63,439 nt of DNA from a virus. Position numbers and translations under genes: made by a program. Position 1 is the stretch's first letter. Each line of letters begins with the position of its first letter. This document shows, piece by piece, positions 40,907 to 47,613 of the stretch. Location: positions 1-63,439 of the IMG/VR virus record IMGVR_UViG_3300036466_000234; one strand, 5' to 3'. The notes below the pieces were generated by a model that did not search any database, was not told the DNA's origin, and was given only the letters and a program-made list of their open reading frames with translations.

Positions 40907-41194
40907 ATGAGTAAAAAAATAAAAGATTTTTGTTTGCATACTCTCTACTTGAATAATTTAGATCATAAAGATATCAAATTGAGAATAACAGAAATGGGTG
41001 TTGGAAATATAGTCCAACACCTTGAGGATTCAGACTATTTCGTATTTTGTTATAGATATTATGATGGTGAATTGGTTGAAATATTTAGAAGGGGCAATCA
41101 TTATTTTAGAAGAATTAATCATTATGAGTGGACAATTTGTGATAGCCATGATATAATATGGGAGTGTAGAGAGGTATTGAGAAATGTGGAATAA
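40907..41194 (+). CDS. Hypothetical protein
   Basis: A 95-residue protein (MSKKIKDFCLHTLYLNNLD) behind AGGAGGCATT. It is rich in Tyr, Phe and His, predicted alpha-beta. It overlaps the next gene by eleven bases. No family recognised. Confidence 0.55.
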   Translation: MSKKIKDFCLHTLYLNNLDHKDIKLRITEMGVGNIVQHLEDSDYFVFCYRYYDGELVEIFRRGNHYFRRINHYEWTICDSHDIIWECREVLRNVE

Positions 41195-41357
41195 AAAACA
41201 AAAGAAAATGTATAATGAATATATTAAGTGGGAAGATGAAGAATTACTGACTGTGTATAAATCTTTAATATCCGACTTGGAGTATAATTATTCTACATCT
41301 CTTAGCAAAGAATTGGATGTTGTTGAAAAAATAATATTGAATAGAATGGAGGGGTAA
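41184..41357 (+). CDS. Small coiled-coil-like protein
   Basis: A 57-residue helical protein (MWNKKQKKMYNEYIKWEDEE) starting inside the 3' end of the previous gene after GAGGTATTGAGAA. Charged helices suggest a coiled coil. Its final codons (ATG GAG GGG TAA) supply the ribosome site of the next gene. Confidence 0.5.
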   Translation: MWNKKQKKMYNEYIKWEDEELLTVYKSLISDLEYNYSTSLSKELDVVEKIILNRMEG

Positions 41358-41358
41358 A

Positions 41359-41616
41359 ATGGAAAGAGTGAGTGTAGAAATGAAAGCAATGCCATATGTT
41401 ATGGAAGAATTTGATGCAAGGGAATATGAACCTATTGAGACAATTTCATCTATATATTTAGGTGACAAGATAGCTGTGTTACATGCAGATGTTAAGGATT
41501 GTAAGATATATTTAAATGGTGAGTTAATATCATATGACGAATTTATGGATATGTATAATGAATATCTAAATAACATACCATTGCCTAATATGGGATTAGG
41601 ATTAGGTGGAATGTAA
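41359..41616 (+). CDS. Hypothetical acidic protein
   Basis: An 85-residue acidic protein (MERVSVEMKAMPYVMEEFD) with a Gly/Leu/Met-rich end (NMGLGLGGM). Behind GGAGGGGTAAA. No motif recognised; coupled with both neighbours. Confidence 0.5.
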   Translation: MERVSVEMKAMPYVMEEFDAREYEPIETISSIYLGDKIAVLHADVKDCKIYLNGELISYDEFMDMYNEYLNNIPLPNMGLGLGGM

Positions 41617-41705
41617 TGAAAATTAAAAAACCTAAACTCAAAGATAGGAAATATAAAAAGAAATTTGCATTTTTACCAGTAGATGTTGGAGATAATAATC
41701 ATTAA
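41616..41705 (+). CDS. 29-residue basic protein
   Basis: A tiny Lys-rich protein (MKIKKPKLKDRKYKKKFAFL) whose ATG overlaps the previous TAA (TAATG). The very basic N-terminus suggests nucleic-acid binding, but chance coding cannot be excluded. Confidence 0.35.
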   Translation: MKIKKPKLKDRKYKKKFAFLPVDVGDNNH

Positions 41706-41717
41706 ATAGGGGTGGGT

Positions 41718-43202
41718 ATGAATAAGTATACTGATGAACAATTAGCAATAATAAATAGCAATGAACCTGTTATAATCGGAGAAGCGGTAAGTGGAAGCGG
41801 TAAATCTAGCACTGCTATTGGGTTTGCAGAGGTTAGAAAAGATAAAAAAATATTATATTGTGTATTCAATTCTAGTATGAAAAAAGAGGCAGAGTGTGAT
41901 TTTAAACATCTTCCCAACGTAACTGTAAAAACCACACATGGTTTAGCATATGCTAAATTTGGGAATAAATATAAAAATAAATTATTAAGAGGAAATTATA
42001 GAGTTGCAGATGTTATAAGTGATTTAAGATTAGGAAAGAAAGATTTTGAGTTTGCTAGTCAAATATTGGAAATATATGAGTATTATTTAACTTCCGATTT
42101 TCATTCGCTAGACGAAGCGGTGGATTCTAGGTATAAAAATGACACCACCATGAAGAAGAATTTAATAAAATATGCTAATAAGTTATGGAAGAAGAAAGAA
42201 GATGTGAATAGTGGTGTGGGGATTGAGCATAACTTTTATCTCAAGTTGTACCATTTGTCCAAACCAAACTTAGGTGACGTATATGACGTTCTTATCGCAG
42301 ATGAGTCACAAGATCTGAATCGGTTGTCTATCAATTTGATTGAAAATGCTACATGTAAACAGAAACTCGTAACTGGGGATTCTCGCCAACAAATTTATTC
42401 TTGGAATGGTGCAAAGAACGCACTTAACAGAATTGAAGGTGTTAGATATGCTTTATCTAACTCATTCAGAGTGGGACAGAGAACTGCTGAAATTTGCAAC
42501 TATATCTATAAAGAATTTCTCAATGAGGATTTAGATATGAAAGGCTTGAATGAAAATCACAACATATACTCTCACAAAAGCCTTGACATCCATTCTAAGA
42601 GTGGTATAACAGTCATCTGTAGGAGAAACTCAACTGTGCTTGCAAATGCTCTAGAATCGGCTGAGAGAGGTCGTAGAATCTATTTTATAGGTGGCATTAG
42701 AGGATATAAATTAGATTTATATAGATCGGCATATTATTTTATGGTGACAGGAAAAACAAAAGAGCCAATGCTATCTAAATTCTCATCATGGAGGGAGATG
42801 GTGGAATGTGCAGACGAAACAGATGATGTTGAATTAAATACTTTAATTAATATTGTCAAAACTTATAATAAGAAAATCCCCGATGGTGTGGAAAAAATTA
42901 AAGAATATACTGTCAATAAAATGAGTGAAGCGGACATTATACTCACCACAGCTCATAAGTCTAAAGGCTTGACTATTATGGGAGAGGGCGTGGTATTAGA
43001 AAAAGATTTAATTAACCTATGTGAGTTAAAGGAGGCTATCACATCTATGGCATATAGTGGCGATTTAGAAAATGCCATGAAATATCTTGAAAGCCATAGA
43101 GAAGAGTTAAATTTACTATATGTAGCACTTACTAGGTCAAAGACAAATCTGTATTTAAATGATGATATTATACAATATTTAAGGGGGGTAAAATGGAGCT
43201 AA
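41718..43202 (+). CDS. UvrD/Rep-family DNA helicase
   Basis: A 494-residue superfamily 1A helicase. Motif I GEAVSGSGKSST lies near residue 20; motif II VLIADESQDL, motif III GDSRQQIYSWNGA, motif IV LSNSFRVGQRT, TTAHKSKGLT (motif V) and the C-terminal LLYVALTRSKTNLYL (motif VI) follow in order. It is shorter than host UvrD, with reduced accessory domains. It would unwind DNA 3'-5' in phage replication or recombination. It follows AGGGGTGGGT. Confidence 0.9.
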   Translation: MNKYTDEQLAIINSNEPVIIGEAVSGSGKSSTAIGFAEVRKDKKILYCVFNSSMKKEAECDFKHLPNVTVKTTHGLAYAKFGNKYKNKLLRGNYRVADVISDLRLGKKDFEFASQILEIYEYYLTSDFHSLDEAVDSRYKNDTTMKKNLIKYANKLWKKKEDVNSGVGIEHNFYLKLYHLSKPNLGDVYDVLIADESQDLNRLSINLIENATCKQKLVTGDSRQQIYSWNGAKNALNRIEGVRYALSNSFRVGQRTAEICNYIYKEFLNEDLDMKGLNENHNIYSHKSLDIHSKSGITVICRRNSTVLANALESAERGRRIYFIGGIRGYKLDLYRSAYYFMVTGKTKEPMLSKFSSWREMVECADETDDVELNTLINIVKTYNKKIPDGVEKIKEYTVNKMSEADIILTTAHKSKGLTIMGEGVVLEKDLINLCELKEAITSMAYSGDLENAMKYLESHREELNLLYVALTRSKTNLYLNDDIIQYLRGVKWS

Positions 43203-43933
43203 TAAAAGTTGAAATAAATGAAAAAGGTGAACAGTTAGTCAGCGGAAGAGAATTGCATAAATTTTTAGAAAATACCGAAAGGTTTAGTTCTTGGTTTAAC
43301 AGACAATTAGCATATGGCTTTGAAGAAGATGTGGATTATGTAGGGTGTAAAACTTTTAACACCCTTGCAAATACTGAACTACAGGACTATATTATTAAAA
43401 TTAGTATGGCTAAAGAAATATCTATGATACAAAGAAATGAGAAAGGCAAGCTCGCTAGAAAATATTTCATTGATTGTGAAAGGCGATTGTTAGAAGTGGA
43501 TAAAAAGAAAATGCTGTTAGCAGACTTATTCGATGATGACAAAATGGTGGTTGTAAATGCTCATAAGAAATTAGTTGAAATAGAAAAGCAACCCTTATTG
43601 GATAAAATTGAAATAGATAAACCTAGAGTTGAATTTGCAGAAACTATAGAGAGGTCATCCGATAGTATTTTAGTAAGAGACGTGTCTAAAATATTAGCAA
43701 ATGAGGGGATTAAATTTGGTGAGAAGAAATTATATGCTTGGCTTAGAGAAAATAGTTTAATTGAAAAGTGTAAAAATATTCCTACTCAAAAAGGAATAGA
43801 TTTGGGGTTGTTTGTTGTCATAGAGAGTGTATACAATACTGCATACGGAAAGAAGATATCATTCACACCTAAAGTTACAGGCAAAGGTCAAGTGTATATC
43901 GTTCAAAGAATAAAAAAGGAGTTTCAAGCATAA
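43193..43933 (+). CDS. AntA/AntB-type antirepressor
   Basis: A 246-residue protein. Residues about 12-85 form the AntA/AntB domain (SGRELHKFLENTERFSSWFN, then YIIKISMAKEISMIQ and KARKYFIDCERR-like end). The C-terminal part from about 130 matches a KilA-C/ANT domain (SILVRDVSKILANEGIKFGE). Such proteins antagonise repressors or regulate phage lytic genes. It overlaps the helicase by ten bases and is the last gene before the RNA locus. Confidence 0.85.
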   Translation: MELIKVEINEKGEQLVSGRELHKFLENTERFSSWFNRQLAYGFEEDVDYVGCKTFNTLANTELQDYIIKISMAKEISMIQRNEKGKLARKYFIDCERRLLEVDKKKMLLADLFDDDKMVVVNAHKKLVEIEKQPLLDKIEIDKPRVEFAETIERSSDSILVRDVSKILANEGIKFGEKKLYAWLRENSLIEKCKNIPTQKGIDLGLFVVIESVYNTAYGKKISFTPKVTGKGQVYIVQRIKKEFQA

Positions 43934-43980
43934 AATTGTATTTATTTTGTTATATTATACAACATTTGAGGGATTGAGTT

Positions 43981-44029
43981 TTGTCACTACTGAATCGGTA
44001 TCTATATATGTGAGTCGACTGAGTTGACT
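43981..44029 (+). repeat. Copy A of 49-bp diverged repeat
   Basis: 39 of 49 bases match 48838-48886, starting TTGTCACTAC and ending GAGTTGACT. In copy B the final TTG is the likely start of a real gene; here it opens only a 23-codon frame. This copy looks like the displaced and decayed leader of that gene. Confidence 0.65.
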
Positions 44030-44051
44030 CCTCATCTCTCTTTTTCATATA

Positions 44052-44110
44052 TCCTTTTTAAATCGCTTGGGGTAGCTAGCGTAAAAAGGATTTGTATATT
44101 CTAGCTACCC
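44052..44110 (+). other. Two overlapping inverted repeats before RNA promoter
   Basis: Hairpin A: TCCTTTTTA and CGCT (44052-44067) with AGCG and TAAAAAGGA (44078-44090). Hairpin B: GGGTAGCTAG (44070-44079) with CTAGCTACCC (44101-44110), 10 bp perfect. The loop of A holds part of B, so the two cannot form together. They lie between the antirepressor gene and the promoter at 44134, perhaps as terminator or operator sites. Confidence 0.55.
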
Positions 44111-44133
44111 ACCCCTTAAAAAATAATTTTTAC

Positions 44134-44162
44134 TTGACTTTTTTTCATTAACATGTTATAAT
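44134..44162 (+). promoter_or_regulatory. Strong sigma-70 promoter of RNA locus
   Basis: TTGACT, 17-nt spacer, TATAAT with extended -10 TG on the plus strand. It predicts a start near 44169 and no protein-coding gene follows for about 550 bp, so it drives the structured RNA and possibly the terminase operon by read-through. Confidence 0.85.
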
Positions 44163-44202
44163 TAATTTGTTCATTTGAATCACCTCCTAATATATATAGT
44201 TG

Positions 44203-44243
44203 CTCCATTTAAGGGATGATGGAGGGTAAAATTGGCATCCCTT
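44203..44243 (+). ncRNA. Predicted H-type pseudoknot
   Basis: Stem 1: CTCCAT (44203-44208) with ATGGAG (44219-44224). The loop of stem 1 holds AAGGGATG (44211-44218), which pairs perfectly with CATCCCTT (44236-44243) as stem 2. Connecting loops are 2, 0 and 11 nt, ideal for coaxial stacking. If stem 2 formed alone it would be a hairpin followed by TT, so a switch is also possible. Confidence 0.6.
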
Positions 44244-44250
44244 TTCATAT

Positions 44251-44325
44251 AGGTGAGTTACCCAAATGGCAGGGTTCAGATAAAATTGATTATCTGTGGT
44301 GGAGGTTCGATTCCTTCCTCGCCTT
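44251..44325 (+). tRNA. tRNA-like element, non-canonical anticodon arm
   Basis: Acceptor AGGTGAG/CTCGCCT (7 bp with one G-U), U8, D-arm ACCC/GGGT with the AAATGGCA loop containing the invariant GG, and T-arm GGAGG-TTCGATT-CCTTC are all tRNA-like. The anticodon arm is 20 nt (CAGATAA/TTATCTG, 7 bp, 6-nt loop; or 5 bp with 8-nt loop) and the variable loop only 4 nt, so no clear anticodon with U33 can be placed. CCA is not encoded. It is probably a tRNA mimic rather than a decoding tRNA. Confidence 0.45.
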
Positions 44326-44670
44326 TCATTAAAATCATATAGTGGTTATTTGTAATATGGTAGGGGAATTAATCCTTACGCCCACTTGTGAGTATAAGTT
44401 GTCACTGTAGGGAATATTGCAACTATAAATAAGTATATGTCAGACTCAAGTCGCCTGTAACAAGGAACTCCCTCATAGAAAGACTTTGTGGTAACAAAAG
44501 ATAACTTGGTGAGAGTATGTCACGTAACCGACCACCAACGAAATGCTATTCGGATGGTTAAAGCACCCTCCTGTGGGCGTTAAAAAATATAACAGGAAAA
44601 TGCTCAAGGCAAAGAGTGAAAAATAAGTCCAACCATCAATATTAACATAATAATCGAATACAGGAGTAAT

Positions 44671-44697
44671 GGCTGAGTTTATTGCTCAGTCTTTTTT
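44671..44697 (+). terminator. Intrinsic terminator of the RNA
   Basis: GGCTGAG pairs with CTCAGTC (7 bp with one G-U, 7-nt loop), followed by TTTTTT. It ends the structured RNA and lies 23 bp before the small terminase start. Confidence 0.8.
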
Positions 44698-44719
44698 ATT
44701 ACACTATAAAGGAGGATAT

Positions 44720-45475
44720 ATGGGAAAGTTAAGCAGTAGCAGAGCATCGGAAAGGAAATATCAGAGGTTTTATTTAAGCAAGGATGAAGTTCCATTAAAT
44801 AATGTAGCACCATTAATAATTTATGAGAAGCCCGACAATCCATTAACTATCAATAGTTTGAGGGGAATTAACTACCAAGCTGTATCAAAAGAAAAGTTGG
44901 CACACAATCTAATATTTCAATGGCATGTGGAAGAATCTCTAAGAAGGGAAATGGCACACGAGAGGATTCGTAGCAATATCCTAGCTAGAAGAATGATCGA
45001 GAATGGATTAAATGCAGAGTTAGAAATTGATGAAATTAAAGAATATGAACAATCTTTTGCTACATCAATAAAGGATAGCATAGATATGGTTATGGAAAAT
45101 GCTCCTAGAGATATTCGTGAAGAAATTCTCACAAGAGTGAAAAATGAAATGGCTAAAGTATCTATGGAAATAAAGCAAGACTATGAATATAACTTATTCA
45201 GAATTGATACTCAATTAGCATACCTAGATTCGCTTATGGCAGATGTTGTTAGTTCTCAAGACAGAAGGATTCCATTAAAGGAGAAGACTAGCATAATGCA
45301 GAGACTTGCTAAAGAGCAAAGAGAAGCTATTAAAATGAAGAAGGAAATATTGCAAGATATGGGTGTAAATTTGAAAGAGTTGGGCAAAAGCCAAGAGATT
45401 AAGGATGATAGAATTGGAGGAGAGGAAGTTAGGAAGTATGGAAAGGTGAACTTATCTTCTCTTAGAGGTGATTAA
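44720..45475 (+). CDS. terS: Putative terminase small subunit
   Basis: A 251-residue protein starting MGKLSSSRASERKYQRF with an ideal AAAGGAGGATAT site; an upstream in-frame ATG at 44669 is less likely because it lies in the terminator. The protein is highly helical and basic, with no clear motif. Assignment rests on its position directly before the large terminase and its size. It would recognise the packaging start on phage DNA. Confidence 0.5.
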   Translation: MGKLSSSRASERKYQRFYLSKDEVPLNNVAPLIIYEKPDNPLTINSLRGINYQAVSKEKLAHNLIFQWHVEESLRREMAHERIRSNILARRMIENGLNAELEIDEIKEYEQSFATSIKDSIDMVMENAPRDIREEILTRVKNEMAKVSMEIKQDYEYNLFRIDTQLAYLDSLMADVVSSQDRRIPLKEKTSIMQRLAKEQREAIKMKKEILQDMGVNLKELGKSQEIKDDRIGGEEVRKYGKVNLSSLRGD

Positions 45476-45477
45476 TA

Positions 45478-46228
45478 ATGTTGGATTTATCACTATCACG
45501 AGAGGAAATAGAACAGCTCAAATCTATTGAGGTATTGATAGAAGAAGTCAAAACCACAGAAGATGCAGATGAGCTAATAAAAATATTAGCTAGTAAACAT
45601 AATGTAGTAAAGTCATATCTGAGTGATCTAAGATTGAGCAATATGCCAGAGAAAGATGTTGAATATGTAAAGAGTGTCAACTCTAGAGTGTGGGGGATAT
45701 TAGAGCCTATCTATAATCATTTAGTTATAATGGCTAAGGAGCATATGAATCAATGGTATAAGAGGATTAAGAGAGAAAGTGGAGCTATAGACCCTAAGCT
45801 ATATGACTATCAAGAGGATTTAGCAAACTTTCTATTAGAAGCTATAATTAAGAATGAACTTACAGATACGATATATACATTGGTATTGAGTAGAGGAAGT
45901 GGAAAAACGTACACCCTGTCCGTTGTTGGAACATTCATTACGTTACATCACGATTCTTATATATTACACAATTCTAATACTGATTTTGTTATGATAATAT
46001 CAGCTCCTACTCAAAAGCAATTATCGGGATTCTATGATAATATATCAGATTTTATGAGTGTATCAAAAACTGTAGGTATTATATCAGATAAGAAATCCGA
46101 AACCTCAGAACTCAATCTAGTTCAAATTAAGGATAACGTGAGTGAAACTCAATTAATAACCTCTAATGGTGCAAGATTCGCCACCATCTTCTATAGGTTG
46201 GGAGCGGATTCAATAGAGGGATTACATT
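45478..46228 (+). CDS. terL: Terminase large subunit, exon 1
   Basis: The N-terminal part (about 250 residues) of the packaging ATPase-nuclease. Walker A is seen as VLSRGSGKTYTLSVVG. The exon ends in ADSIEGLHC, just before the Walker B strand, where an intron interrupts; in the unspliced RNA one more codon and a stop follow. Joined to 47614-48818 it gives about 651 residues with a continuous frame. Confidence 0.88.
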
Positions 46229-46397
46229 GTAATTAAAATAATAGTTACGTAACTTGGTGAACCTATAAATATAGGGTGTCATGTATGCACATGGCTAACG
46301 GTTTCCCCTTCGGTAACGATGATTGCTATGGCGACATAGTGGGATGTAAGCGAGCCTAAGTCCTACGGGATATGGTAATACCGTGCTGTTAATCTAT

Positions 46398-46426
46398 TTG
46401 ACAATATTATAAAAATATGTTATAAT
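46398..46426 (+). promoter_or_regulatory. Consensus promoter inside terL intron
   Basis: Perfect TTGACA, 17-nt spacer, TATAAT, with extended -10 TG, about 125 bp before the GIY-YIG gene. It would let the endonuclease be made independently of terminase transcription. Confidence 0.75.
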
Positions 46427-46552
46427 GTGTCAATAGAGGAAGAGTGTAACGACTAAATTATATCAATATAGAATGATATAGAGACCGACAGGATGAAATG
46501 CCTGTTGGGTAGTGCCAAGTAACTCCCTCTAAAATATAATTTGGAGGTAATT

Positions 46553-47567
46553 ATGGATAGATTTACAAAAAGGTGTTTATTGTATTAAAAATATAAAAAA
46601 TAATAAGGTGTATATAGGCTCTTCGAAAACATGCATTAGGGCTAGATGGATTAAACACAAATCTAAATTAAAGAATAATATACACCACTGTTTGTCAATG
46701 CAAGATGATTATAATAAAAATGGAATAAATATATTAGAGTTCGTTTTATTAAAAGATATGACTGACAGCAAATATTCCAATGATGACATATTAGATTTAG
46801 AACAGGATTATATAAATAAATACGAATCTTATAATTCTAAATATGGATATAATAATGCCCCTACATCAAGAGGTGGTAATTCTAATAATTGGAAAGTTGG
46901 CGTTTATAACAATAAAGGCGAGTTGATTGAAGTCCTTACAAGTCGTAGACAAGCTACAATAAAATATGATTATACTGGCACTACTAAAAATATAGAATAT
47001 AACCTTGATGGGCATATTAAAAAAATTTCTAATATAGGATATGTTTTTGTTGGCTATTATAAAGACGATAAGGTTATTAAGAATATCTTAGTAGAAGATG
47101 AAAGTGTGAATGATGTTTATTTGTACGATATATTAAATGATTGTGTTATTAAAAGGATTGGAAATAATATAGAATATAAAAATTTTTTAGAGGAAAATGG
47201 GAAGTCGAGAGATAATTCAAGACAAGCACTTGTTAATAATAGTGTTATTAAAGGCACAAACGGTTTAACGTATGTAGAAAAAAAGAATTTTCACATAGTT
47301 AGAAAAAATAATAAAGACTTAATGTGTTTGTGTTGTTTTGATTTAAATGGAAATTTACTTTCTATTGATTTATCTAAAAGTTTTTCTGGTGAGAAATTAG
47401 GATTGTTGCCAGACTCTATCAATTCTTGTTCGCAATCAAATAATTTAAAAAAATATAAAAGAAAAATGAGAACCTATAAAAGCTATATATTCCAACATTT
47501 TAAATTATCTGAAATTCCAAATAAAATAAACCCTTTAAATGGAAACATAATAGAGTTAAAGAGATAG
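46553..47567 (+). CDS. GIY-YIG homing endonuclease, start region frameshifted
   Basis: The nuclease motif is complete in one frame: GVYCIKNIKNNKVYIGSSKT, then RARWIKHK (Arg) and DLEQDYINKY (Glu); the long C-terminal part has helical DNA-binding repeats (TSRRQATIKYD, IEYKNFLEENGKSRDNSRQA). The ATG at 46553 behind TTGGAGGTAATT reads MDRFTK and then goes out of frame at a run of five A (46567-46571). One A fewer would join both parts. Without this, translation could only begin downstream at a GTG (46608) and would lose the GIY strand. Confidence 0.75.
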
Positions 47568-47613
47568 TCTAGTCCGACTCTTAAATGAGTGTTAAAGTAT
47601 TGCGAAAGCAACG

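Larger units (their letters stand above)
44169..44697 (+). ncRNA. Large structured non-coding RNA, ROOL/GOLLD-like candidate
   Basis: A unit of about 530 nt bounded by a consensus promoter and an intrinsic terminator, with no plausible ORF. In order: a CACCTCCT segment, an H-type pseudoknot (44203-44243), a tRNA-like cloverleaf (44251-44325), and a large domain closed by ACGCCCAC (44378-44385) with GTGGGCGT (44573-44580). Local hairpins lie inside it, e.g. GTAGGGG with ATCCTTAC just before, AGTTG/CAACT at 44397/44420, GACT/AGTC, and GTGA/TCAC at 44510. GC-rich pairing in such AT-rich DNA argues for selection. Size and the tRNA-like neighbour fit ROOL or GOLLD RNAs of phages; class not proven. 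Confidence 0.65.
46229..47613 (+). mobile_element. Group I intron in terL (1385 nt)
   Basis: Exon 1 ends in T (CAT T) and the intron ends in G (AAGCAACG); splicing restores GLHC-ISLLMADEAKF across the junction. The intron holds GTGTAACGACTAA (P3/P7-like) and AGAGATAGTCTAGTC near the 3' end (P7-like), together with several GC-rich helices in the first 320 nt. It carries a GIY-YIG endonuclease gene and its own promoter. The insertion lies right before Walker B. Confidence 0.82.

Noticed and set aside
44251-44325. Ordinary decoding phage tRNA
   Set aside because: The anticodon arm is 3 nt too long and no U33 plus anticodon can be placed, so no amino acid can be assigned.
44169-44697. tmRNA
   Set aside because: No tag-peptide frame with stop, no tmRNA-type acceptor joining both ends of the molecule; the tRNA-like part is internal and complete by itself.
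44669-44719. N-terminal extension of the small terminase from the ATG at 44669
   Set aside because: It would be encoded by the terminator hairpin, with AGGAG only two bases from the ATG; the ATG at 44720 has an ideal ribosome site.
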